DNA of 52,926 nucleotides, taken from positions 1-52,926 of the forward strand of contig NZ_SMKF01000019.1 in the NCBI RefSeq assembly GCF_004348325.1. The letters are read 5' to 3'. Origin of the DNA: Micromonospora sp. KC213 (lineage in GTDB: Bacteria; Actinomycetota; Actinomycetes; Mycobacteriales; Micromonosporaceae). How positions within the stretch are numbered: the stretch's first letter is position 1; the number at the start of each line of letters is the position of its first letter. The notes beneath the pieces are model-generated. The model was not told the DNA's origin. It saw only the letters and a program-made list of their open reading frames with translations, and searched no databases. Positions 32,556 through 40,506 of this stretch are shown here, in pieces. The position numbers and the translations under genes were made by a program.

Positions 32556-34508
32556 TCAAGCCGTTGGCCAGTGGACCGACGCGCCGGTGACCGGATGACG
32601 GGCGTAGGCCGGCGCGGCGCCCATGGTCAGCTCGATCCGTTCCCCGTCCGGGAATCGGATTCCCACCCGGTCTCCGTCGACCACCGCCACGATCGACTCC
32701 CGCAGCGCGTCCGGTACGACGCGGTCGCCGGTGAGCGCCACCAGCGAGACGTAGAGGGTGCTGCCACCCGGGTGATCGGGCGCCGTCAGGTAGGGGGTGG
32801 CTGAGCACGCGCCGTACGCGTTCGAGTCGACCGACCTCGCCACGGCGGCGTCGCGGAGGCCGTGCAGGGCGACCACGACGCTGGCCAGCCCGTCCGGCCG
32901 CCGCACCCGTGCCCATCCCGGTCCGGTCCGCTCGGCGGGCGGGTGGTCGGCGGCCAGCGCGTACCCGCCCTCGCGTACCCCGCAGCCGGGCGGCGCGGTG
33001 ACCCGGTGCACACGCACCTCCCACGGCCCCCGCACGACCGAGGCGGTCTGCACCAGCACCGGACCGACAGGCAACTCGTCCTCGTAGGCGGAGGCGGCGA
33101 ACCGGTCGTACGCGGCGACCGGCTCGATCCGGCGGCGACGCGAGACCGTGCCGTCCGGTGCCACCACGGCGAGATGACCGTCCACCGCCCGGGCGCGGGC
33201 CGCCTCGCCGGCCTCCGGTGCGGCGTGCGAGGCGTACCCGAAGCGGGCGTAGTGCGGGTCCTCGAGCCCGTCGGCGGCGAGGTGGCGGGCCCGGTCGCTG
33301 CCGTGGTTGACCACCCGCACGAGGCCGTCGTGCCGGGTGGCGTGCAGCAGCCAGCCGGGACCGGGCATCGCGACGGCCCGGTCGCCGTCGTCGATCGGCG
33401 CGGCGCTCTCCCGGGCCGTCCACGCCGGATGGTCCGCGGGCAGCAGCAGGCCGAGAAAGCCCTTGCCCGCCCAGTACGGCGAGGCTGGCCCGGAGTAGTG
33501 CTGGACGGTCGGGAGGAAGTCGTCGTACCAGCCGAGACCCAGCAGCCCTCGCTCGTCCGGCACCCCCCGCTCGACGAAGTGCCGCAGCACTCCGCTGGCA
33601 ATTCGGCGGGTGCGGCCGGCGGGCAGCGGGCTGGCCTCCATCAACTCGCCCAGCCACAACGGGGCGACGGCGGCGTACCGGTAGCACAGCGACCGGCCCT
33701 GGTGCACCGGAGCGCCGTCCCGGGCGAACATGTGCTGATACTGCTCCAGAAACGCGCGCAGCCGCTGCCGGTACCGGCAGCCGCGCTCCCGGTCGCCGGA
33801 CATCCGTGCCCACATCAGCGGGTACAGGTGCATCGCCCAACCGGCGTAGTAGTCGAAGCACTGACCGGCACCGTCGGTGTACCAGCCGTCCCCGACGTAC
33901 CACTGTTCGATCCGGTCCAGCCCGCCGGTGATCTCGGCCGGGTCGTGCGGTCCGCCCACCTGCGCCAGGAACTGTTGGATCACCACGGGGAACAGCACCC
34001 AGTTGCTCTGCCACGTCCGCCGGCCCGCGAAGCCGGCGAGCCAGTCGACGACCCGTTCCCGCACCCGGTCGTCGAGTCGGTCGAACAGCCAGTGGCGGGT
34101 CTCGTGCAACGCCAACGCGATCGAGGCGGCCTCCACGATCTGCTGCGAGCAGTCGGCCGGTGCCGGCCAGGCGTACCGGTGTCCGGGGTCGGTGCCGTGG
34201 GCGAGGCCGTCCGCGTACCGCTCGACGAGGTCCGCCGGCACGTTGCCGCCGGCGCCCGCGATCCGGAAGGCGGCCAGGAGGAACGTCCGCGCGTAACCCT
34301 CCAGGCCGTCACTGGTCAGGCCGGCGTCGCCGGGCCGCCCGGGAAGCCGGTACTGGGCGAAACCCGGCACCGCGTGCGGCGTGACCGCCGCCAGCAGGTG
34401 GTCGGCCACCGTCTCCCAGTGCGCCCTGGTCCACCCGGTGTACGGCGACGACCAGCCGTCGACAGGTGGAATGCGGGTTAAAGCGTTTGTGTCGGCAAGT
34501 TTCAACAT
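32556..34508 (-). CDS. DUF2264-domain protein (predicted alpha/alpha-toroid polysaccharide enzyme)
   Basis: A 650-residue protein with the DUF2264 pattern: an N-terminal helical domain (HWETVADHLL, SDGLEGYARTFLLAAFR, WPAPADCSQQIVEAASIALAL, QSNWVLFPVVIQQFLA) rich in aromatic residues, about 20-370, followed by a beta-rich C-terminal half. No signal peptide is visible, so it is probably cytosolic and acts on imported oligosaccharides. The biochemical role of the family is poorly defined; a lyase or hydrolase of uronate-containing sugars is the usual guess. The start at 34508 has GAGG five bases upstream. It is divergent from the YetA-like gene and shares the operator region with it. Confidence 0.8.
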   Translation of the reverse strand: MLKLADTNALTRIPPVDGWSSPYTGWTRAHWETVADHLLAAVTPHAVPGFAQYRLPGRPGDAGLTSDGLEGYARTFLLAAFRIAGAGGNVPADLVERYADGLAHGTDPGHRYAWPAPADCSQQIVEAASIALALHETRHWLFDRLDDRVRERVVDWLAGFAGRRTWQSNWVLFPVVIQQFLAQVGGPHDPAEITGGLDRIEQWYVGDGWYTDGAGQCFDYYAGWAMHLYPLMWARMSGDRERGCRYRQRLRAFLEQYQHMFARDGAPVHQGRSLCYRYAAVAPLWLGELMEASPLPAGRTRRIASGVLRHFVERGVPDERGLLGLGWYDDFLPTVQHYSGPASPYWAGKGFLGLLLPADHPAWTARESAAPIDDGDRAVAMPGPGWLLHATRHDGLVRVVNHGSDRARHLAADGLEDPHYARFGYASHAAPEAGEAARARAVDGHLAVVAPDGTVSRRRRIEPVAAYDRFAASAYEDELPVGPVLVQTASVVRGPWEVRVHRVTAPPGCGVREGGYALAADHPPAERTGPGWARVRRPDGLASVVVALHGLRDAAVARSVDSNAYGACSATPYLTAPDHPGGSTLYVSLVALTGDRVVPDALRESIVAVVDGDRVGIRFPDGERIELTMGAAPAYARHPVTGASVHWPTA

Positions 34509-34570
34509 AGGCACCTCACGGGTGACGATCAATGTGGTGGGAAGCAGCAGATTGGGCGCTGTGGAGGGTG

Positions 34571-34622
34571 TTGACAGGCTATCGATGCCTCTGATTACCT
34601 GCACATGATAGTAAGCGTTTCC
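34571..34622 (+). promoter_or_regulatory. Promoter region and LacI operator copy 4 of the YetA-like gene
   Basis: A consensus TTGACA lies at 34571-34576; the -10 is weak (around 34593-34600). GTAAGCGTTTCC at 34611-34622 matches the operator palindrome in 10 of 12 positions and would sit near +10. It lies between divergent genes and may also act on the DUF2264 gene. Confidence 0.5.
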
Positions 34623-34665
34623 ATAACAGGTCTTCGGCCGTGGATCCCCTCACGTGGAGTGCGCC

Positions 34666-37407
34666 ATGTCCCAGCTGCCCAGACGCAGTCTCCTGATGGG
34701 TGCCGCCTTCGCCGGCGCCGCCACCCGGCTGCCGCTGTCCCAACCGGCCGCCGCAGCACCGGCCCGGCCAACCGCCCCAACCGGCCGCGCCGAGACCGCT
34801 GCCGCGGATCCGCCCGACGTTCCGCTGCGCTGGCTCGAGGGCGGCGCGCCTGCGGCGCTTGTCGGCACCACCTGGGGCGTGCCCTGGCCGCGCGGCACCC
34901 TCGCCCACAATCAGGAGTTGTCGCTGGCCACCGCCGGGGGTGCGGCGGTACCCGTGCAGTCCTGGCCGATCGGCTTCTGGCCGGACGGCTCGGTCAAGTG
35001 GACCGCCCACGCCATCGGCACCGAGGCCCCACCCGCCGAGGCGTACCTGCTGCGCCCCGGTGCGGCCGTCGCGCCGGCCCAACCCCTGAGGATCATCGAG
35101 ACCGCCAAGACGATCCAGGTGGACACCGGCGTCGTGCGGTGCACGATCGCCCGCAGTGGTTACGTTCTGGTGCCGTCGATCGTCCGCGCCGGCCGCACGG
35201 TCGCCAAGAACGGCACGCTCGTGTGCCTGCGCAGGGACAACGCCGACGATGCTCCGGCCGTCGTCCGCACCGAGCGGTTCACCGGCGAGGTCCGGGCGGT
35301 GACCGTCGAACAGCGCGGTCCGGTGCGCGCGGTCGTGCGCATCGAGGGACGGCACCGGATCTTCCGTGGCCGCCGCGGGTGGCTGCCGTTCACCGTGCGG
35401 CTGTACCTGTACGCAGGCAGCGACGGCATCCGGATGATGCACACGTTCGTCTTCGACGGCGACGAGAGGAAGGATTTCATCGGCGGCCTCGGCGTCCGCT
35501 TCCAGGTGCCGATGACCGACCAGCTCCACGACCGGCACATCCGCTTCGCCGGGGACGGCGACGGCGTGCTCGGCGAGGCGGTCCGTGGCCTCACCGGCCT
35601 GCGACGCGACCCCGGCGCGGCGGTACGGCAGGCGCAGATCGCCGGCCGTCCGACACCGGACGTGTCCACCTGGGACACCCGCGTGTCGAGCCGGCTGCAC
35701 CTCATACCGGCCTGGGGCGACTACAGCCTCCGGCAGCTCTCCGACGGCTGTTTCGACATCCGCAAGCGGACCAGTGCCGGGCACGGTTGGATCCAGGTCG
35801 ACACCGGCCGCCGCGCCGCCGGTCTCGGGTACGTCGGCGGCGTCTCCGGCGGACTCGCGTTCGGCATGAAGGACTTCTGGCAACTGCACCCGAGCCAGCT
35901 CGACATCCGGGGCGCGGCCGGCGACGCGGCCGAGGTGACCGTCTGGCTCTGGTCACCCGACGCCGCGCCGATGGACCTGCGCTTCTACCACGACGGAATG
36001 GGCCAGGACACCTACCCCGAGCAGCTCGAAGGCCTGGAGATCACGTACGAGGACTACGAACCCGGCTTCGGCAGCCCCTACGGCGTGGCACGCACCACCG
36101 AGCTGTCGTTCTGGGCACTGGCCGGCACGCCGTCCGCCGAGCGCCTGTCCCAGCTCGCCGACGCCGTCCGGAAGCCACCGCTGATCGTCGCCCCGCCGGC
36201 CAGCCTGCACGCCGCCGGTGTCTTCGGCGACTGGAGTCCCGTCGACCGCAGCACCCCGGCCCGCCGCGAGATCGAGGACCGCCTCGACTTCCTGTTCGAC
36301 CACCACCGCAACCAGGTGGAACAGCGCTCGTGGTACGGGTTCTGGAACTACGGCGACATCATGCACAGCTACGACGCCGACCGGCACGTGTGGCGGTACG
36401 ACGTCGGGGGATACGCCTGGGCCAACTCCGAACTGTCGCCCGACCTGTGGCTGTGGTACCACTACCTGCGCTCCGGGCGGGCCGACGTGTTCCGGTTCGC
36501 CGAGGCGATGACCCGGCACACCGGCGAGGTGGACGTCTACCACCTCGGCAAGTACCGCGACCTGGGCACCCGGCACGGTGTGCTGCACTGGGCCGACAGC
36601 GCCAAACAGCTACGGATCAGCTCCGCGGCGTACCGGCGCTTCTACTACTTCCTCACCGCCGACGAACGCGCGGGTGACCTGATGCGCGACCTGGTCGACT
36701 CCGACCGGACCTTCCTCGTCCTCGACCCGATCCGCAAGATCCGCACCGAGCCGTACGAGCCGGACCCGCGCGCGCTGTCCATCAGCACCGGCACCGACTG
36801 GAGCGGCCTGGCCGCGGCCTGGCTCACCGAGTGGGAACGCGGGGGAGACCCGACCGCCCGGACGAAACTGCTCAACACCGCGCGCACCATCGCCGCCATG
36901 CCCAACGGCTTCATCCAGGGTAGTGGCCGCTACGACCTGGAGACGGGAACGTTCGCCCCCGCCCAACCGGCGGTGTCGGTCGGGTCGCTCGGCGCGGTGT
37001 TCGGCCTGGTCGAGATCTGTAGCGAACTGATCGACCTGGTCGACATGCCCGAGTTCACCAACGCGTGGCTGCAGTACTGCCGGCTCTACAACGGCACCGC
37101 GGCCGAGCAGACCGCCGAGGTCGGACAGTCGTTGGGCAACCTCAACCTGCGTCAGGCGCACTCCCGGCTCACCGCGTACGCCGCCGCGAAGCTCGGCGAC
37201 CGAACCCTCGCGGCCCGTGCCTGGCAGGAGTTCTACACCGGTCACGCCGGCTACCCGCGGAATCTCGGGTTCCGCTCGGTGCGGGTCGAGGGGCCAGCCG
37301 TGCTCAAGCCGGTCGACGAGGCCGGCTTCGTCTCCACCAACGCCAGTGCCCAGTACGGCCTCGCCGCGATCCAGTGCCTCGCGCTGGTCGGCGACCACCT
37401 GCCCTGA
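34666..37407 (+). CDS. Tat-exported YetA/PcRGLX-type (exo-rhamnogalacturonan lyase family) protein
   Basis: A 913-residue secreted protein with the three-part layout of the PcRGLX/YetA family: an N-terminal RIFT-barrel-like domain (about 48-120; VPLRWLEGGAPA, GFWPDGSVKWTAHA), a central beta-sandwich and a large C-terminal alpha/alpha toroid (about 480-900). The N-terminus LPRRSLLMGAAFAGAA is a Tat signal. Family members include a fungal rhamnogalacturonan exolyase, so release of unsaturated disaccharides from the rhamnogalacturonan I backbone is the likely activity. The start at 34666 has GTGGAG six bases upstream. In Bacillus subtilis yetA lies beside lplABCD, and this locus repeats that partnership. 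It is under the LacI operator at 34611. Confidence 0.85.
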   Translation: MSQLPRRSLLMGAAFAGAATRLPLSQPAAAAPARPTAPTGRAETAAADPPDVPLRWLEGGAPAALVGTTWGVPWPRGTLAHNQELSLATAGGAAVPVQSWPIGFWPDGSVKWTAHAIGTEAPPAEAYLLRPGAAVAPAQPLRIIETAKTIQVDTGVVRCTIARSGYVLVPSIVRAGRTVAKNGTLVCLRRDNADDAPAVVRTERFTGEVRAVTVEQRGPVRAVVRIEGRHRIFRGRRGWLPFTVRLYLYAGSDGIRMMHTFVFDGDERKDFIGGLGVRFQVPMTDQLHDRHIRFAGDGDGVLGEAVRGLTGLRRDPGAAVRQAQIAGRPTPDVSTWDTRVSSRLHLIPAWGDYSLRQLSDGCFDIRKRTSAGHGWIQVDTGRRAAGLGYVGGVSGGLAFGMKDFWQLHPSQLDIRGAAGDAAEVTVWLWSPDAAPMDLRFYHDGMGQDTYPEQLEGLEITYEDYEPGFGSPYGVARTTELSFWALAGTPSAERLSQLADAVRKPPLIVAPPASLHAAGVFGDWSPVDRSTPARREIEDRLDFLFDHHRNQVEQRSWYGFWNYGDIMHSYDADRHVWRYDVGGYAWANSELSPDLWLWYHYLRSGRADVFRFAEAMTRHTGEVDVYHLGKYRDLGTRHGVLHWADSAKQLRISSAAYRRFYYFLTADERAGDLMRDLVDSDRTFLVLDPIRKIRTEPYEPDPRALSISTGTDWSGLAAAWLTEWERGGDPTARTKLLNTARTIAAMPNGFIQGSGRYDLETGTFAPAQPAVSVGSLGAVFGLVEICSELIDLVDMPEFTNAWLQYCRLYNGTAAEQTAEVGQSLGNLNLRQAHSRLTAYAAAKLGDRTLAARAWQEFYTGHAGYPRNLGFRSVRVEGPAVLKPVDEAGFVSTNASAQYGLAAIQCLALVGDHLP

Positions 37408-37425
37408 CGGGCGGTCCAGGAGTCA

Positions 37426-39087
37426 TCACGTGTCGGTGGTTGTCGGCCGGCGCACCGCCGGTCGGCCCGCGGGCTCGCCGCCGGGCGCGCCGACGGACAA
37501 CCGCTGCACCTCGAGCGCGGTGAGGGCCACGTGCAGTTCGGACCGGTCCCAGCCGGACTCCAGGTCCCGGTCGAGGAGACGTTCGATGGTGTGCAACCGC
37601 TCGTAGAGCGCCTGCCGGGAGATCGATCGGCGCCGGGCGGCGAGGGTCTTGTTGCCGGCGGCGTCGAGGTAGGCGTGCAGGGTGGCCAGCAGGTCGCCGC
37701 CGTGCCGGTCGTCGTGCTCGATCAGGCGGCCGAGGCACCGCTCGACGTAGTCCTGTAGCTGCACCTCGTTGCGCAGCGCGTGCAGGAGCTCCCGCAGGCC
37801 GATGTCCGACCGCTCGACGTAGGCGCGCTCCCCGGGGACGGCCGCCTCGCCGACTCGCACCGCGTCCTGGAAGGACCGGGCCACCTCGGTGAGGTCGTCG
37901 ACCTCACCGCCGACGCTCACCACGGCGGCGGGATGCCGGTGCCGGACGGCCTTGGCCACCCGCTCCACCACCGGTCGCCAGGTGCGGGTGGCAGGCAGGG
38001 CGAGGAGTACGCCGACGCGGGTACCCGAGATCTCCGCGACCAGTGCCCTCGCGCCCGCGTCCCGCAGTTCCTGCACCACCGTTTTCTCGAGTTCGCCCAT
38101 CCCCTCGGCGACGGTGACCAGGACGATGACGAGCTGCCGGCCGTGCGTCGGCACCCCGAGCGCGTCGAGGCGGGCGCGGGCCTCCGGCGCGGAGCGGTAA
38201 CGCCGCTCGACGATGTCCAGCAGCGCCGTGCGGTGGGCGGCGCGTTCCCAGGGGCGGCCGTGCACCAGCCGGGCGATACTCAGCGCCATCGCGGCGCGTT
38301 CGAGCACCATGACCTGGTCCGCGCCGAAGGTGGGTGGCGAGGTGGAGTCGGGCACCATGACCAGCCGGCCCCATCGTTCCCCTTGGTACTCCACCGGGGT
38401 GACCAGCCAGGATTCCGGCCCGCAGACATCGGTGCGCTGCGGCGAGGAGGTGGCCCGGGAGCGTCGTTCCCAGCCGCCGAGCACGTCGGTGAGGGGGCGG
38501 CCGGCGGTGTCGTGGAGTATCGCCTGGTGGATCAGGTTCTCCAGGACCACCGGGTGCCCGCTCATCTCGGCGGCGGCGCGTACCAGTTCGTCGGGTGACG
38601 CACCGCGCAGCGTCAGCGAGGTGAACGCCTCGTGGACCTGCTGGGTCCGGCGAAGGGACTCGACCTGGCTGCCCAGGATCAGGGCGTGGACGGTCTGGGT
38701 GACGTCGACGAAGTTGACCTCCCTGGTGAGTACGACGAGCGGCAGGTCGTGGGAACGGCAGGCACGGACCAGTGCGTCGGGTGGCTGCCGGTACCGGCGG
38801 ACCAGTTCGATCACGAGGCCGGCCGCGCCCACCTGGGCCAGTTCGTCGACGTAGTTGCGGATCAGGGCGGGTTCGGTGGGCAGGGGCATGCCGGTGGTGA
38901 GCACCAGTTCACCGCCCTTGAGGAAGGAGGCGGGGTCGGTCAGTTCGGTGACGTGCACCCACCGGACCGCGCGGGACAACCGGTCGTGCCCGCAGACGAC
39001 CGTGGGCTGACCGGCGGCGAGCACCGGTAGACGTAGTACGTCCGCCACCGTGAGCGGGGTGCGGTCGGGAGGCGGCGATTCCGTCAC
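37426..39087 (-). CDS. PucR-family transcriptional regulator
   Basis: A regulator of about 553 residues. The N-terminal PucR domain (about 12-130; LTVADVLRLPVLAAGQ, RWVHVTELTDPASFLKGGELVLTTG) is followed by a GGDEF-like central region. The C-terminal PucR HTH (about 485-540) contains TLHAYLDAAGNKTLAARRRSISRQALYERLHTIE in overlapping segments. Start GTG 39087 is chosen because it leaves a normal short lead before the PucR domain; no convincing ribosome site is visible and the frame extends to 39267. It is divergent from the aminotransferase operon and likely controls it. PucR relatives usually activate purine, GABA or amino-acid catabolic genes. The 39088-39246 spacer shows no clear operator. 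Confidence 0.85.
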   Translation of the reverse strand: MTESPPPDRTPLTVADVLRLPVLAAGQPTVVCGHDRLSRAVRWVHVTELTDPASFLKGGELVLTTGMPLPTEPALIRNYVDELAQVGAAGLVIELVRRYRQPPDALVRACRSHDLPLVVLTREVNFVDVTQTVHALILGSQVESLRRTQQVHEAFTSLTLRGASPDELVRAAAEMSGHPVVLENLIHQAILHDTAGRPLTDVLGGWERRSRATSSPQRTDVCGPESWLVTPVEYQGERWGRLVMVPDSTSPPTFGADQVMVLERAAMALSIARLVHGRPWERAAHRTALLDIVERRYRSAPEARARLDALGVPTHGRQLVIVLVTVAEGMGELEKTVVQELRDAGARALVAEISGTRVGVLLALPATRTWRPVVERVAKAVRHRHPAAVVSVGGEVDDLTEVARSFQDAVRVGEAAVPGERAYVERSDIGLRELLHALRNEVQLQDYVERCLGRLIEHDDRHGGDLLATLHAYLDAAGNKTLAARRRSISRQALYERLHTIERLLDRDLESGWDRSELHVALTALEVQRLSVGAPGGEPAGRPAVRRPTTTDT

Positions 39088-39246
39088 GGTGAGTAATGGA
39101 ACCAGGCGGTTCGGGGTCTCCGCAAGGTCTGCGGGTGACAAAACGTCTGCTCGGCGCGGGTCGCGGGTGACGGATTGTGCCTTGTTCCGCGTCCCGGCGG
39201 CTGCGACGGTCAGTGACGACCTCGCTGCTCGAAACGGGAGATGATC

Positions 39247-40506
39247 ATGACAGAGCTGTCGCCGCACCTACGGCAGGCGACCCCGGTGGTCGCGGTCCGT
39301 GGGGAGGGCGTGTACCTGTACGGCGAGGATGGGCGCCGCTTCCTCGACTTCACCGCCGGGATCGGGGTGACCAGCACCGGGCACTGCCACCCGCGGGTGG
39401 TGCAGGCCGCCCAGGAGCAGGTCGCGACCCTGATCCACGGCCAGTACACCACCGTTCTACACCAGCCGTTGCGGCGCCTCGTCGCGAAGCTCGGCGAGGT
39501 CCTGCCCGCAGAGCTGGACAGCCTGTTCTTCACCAACTCCGGCAGCGAGGCGGTCGAGGCGGCCATGCGGTTGGCCCGCCAGGCCACCGGTCGGCCGAAC
39601 ATCCTGGTCTGCCATGGCGGTTTCCACGGCCGCACCGTCGCCGCCGCCTCGATGACCACCTCCGGAACGCGGTTCCGGTCCGGCTTCTCGCCGTTGATGA
39701 GCGGGGTGGTCGTCACCCCGTTCCCGACCGCGTTCCGCTACGGCTGGGACGAGGAGACGGCGACCCGGTTCGCACTGCGGGAACTGGACTACGTCCTGCA
39801 GACGATCTCCGCGCCCAACGACACCGCGGCCGTCATCGTCGAGCCGGTGCTGGGCGAGGGCGGGTACGTTCCGGCCACCGAGGGCTTCCTGCGCGGGCTG
39901 CGGGAGCGGGCCGATCGGCACGGTTTCCTGCTCATTCTCGACGAGGTGCAGACCGGTGTCGGCCGGACCGGGCGGTTCTGGGGCCACGAGCACTTCGACG
40001 TCGTACCGGACATCCTGGTCACCGCCAAGGGCCTGGCCAGCGGCTTTCCGCTCTCCGGCATCGCCGCGCCGGAGCGGCTGATGCGCCTGGCGTGGCCGGG
40101 GTCGCAGGGTGGGACGTACGGCGCGAACGCGGTGGCGTGCGCGGCCGCGGTGGCGACCCTCGACGTGGTGCGCGACGAGGGTCTGGTGGCCAACGCGGAG
40201 GTGATGGGCAAGCGGCTGCGCGCCGGGCTGGAGGCGGTGGCGGCCGGCAACCCCCGGATCGGGGACGTGCGGGGCCTGGGCCTGATGCAGGCGTGCGAAT
40301 TCGTCACCGACGAGGGGGAGCCCGACCCGGAGGCCGCCGCCCGGGTGCAGCGGGCCGCCGTCGACGAGGGCCTGCTGTTGCTGCTGTGTGGGGCGTGGAA
40401 CCACATCGTCCGCATGATCCCGGCCCTGGTGGTCGACGAGGAGGCGATCGACGAGGGACTGCGGGCCTGGACGGCGGCGGTCGCCGCCGGTGCGCCGACG
40501 CCATGA
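39247..40506 (+). CDS. Class III aminotransferase (GabT-like)
   Basis: PLP-dependent omega-aminotransferase of 419 residues that would transfer the terminal amino group of GABA or a similar omega-amino acid to 2-oxoglutarate or pyruvate. PLP Lys261 lies in VTAKGLASGFPLSG, and the cofactor Asp in LILDEVQTGVGRTG. The NSGSEAVEAAMRLAR phosphate-binding block is complete. ATG 39247 has GGGAG six bases upstream; the ATG at 39241 overlaps that site. The stop overlaps the next gene's ATG. Followed by a semialdehyde-type dehydrogenase two genes on, so an aldehyde product passed to that enzyme is likely. Confidence 0.88.
   Translation: MTELSPHLRQATPVVAVRGEGVYLYGEDGRRFLDFTAGIGVTSTGHCHPRVVQAAQEQVATLIHGQYTTVLHQPLRRLVAKLGEVLPAELDSLFFTNSGSEAVEAAMRLARQATGRPNILVCHGGFHGRTVAAASMTTSGTRFRSGFSPLMSGVVVTPFPTAFRYGWDEETATRFALRELDYVLQTISAPNDTAAVIVEPVLGEGGYVPATEGFLRGLRERADRHGFLLILDEVQTGVGRTGRFWGHEHFDVVPDILVTAKGLASGFPLSGIAAPERLMRLAWPGSQGGTYGANAVACAAAVATLDVVRDEGLVANAEVMGKRLRAGLEAVAAGNPRIGDVRGLGLMQACEFVTDEGEPDPEAAARVQRAAVDEGLLLLLCGAWNHIVRMIPALVVDEEAIDEGLRAWTAAVAAGAPTP

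Noticed and set aside
34479..34490. A fifth LacI-like site TAAAGCGTTTGT
   Set aside because: Only 7 of 12 positions match the locus palindrome and it lies inside the first codons of the DUF2264 gene; chance is a sufficient explanation.
39177..40502. The frame of the FAD/Fe-S dehydrogenase continues upstream for 442 more codons
   Set aside because: That stretch is an out-of-frame reading of the GabT-like gene; the true start is the ATG overlapping its stop at 40503.
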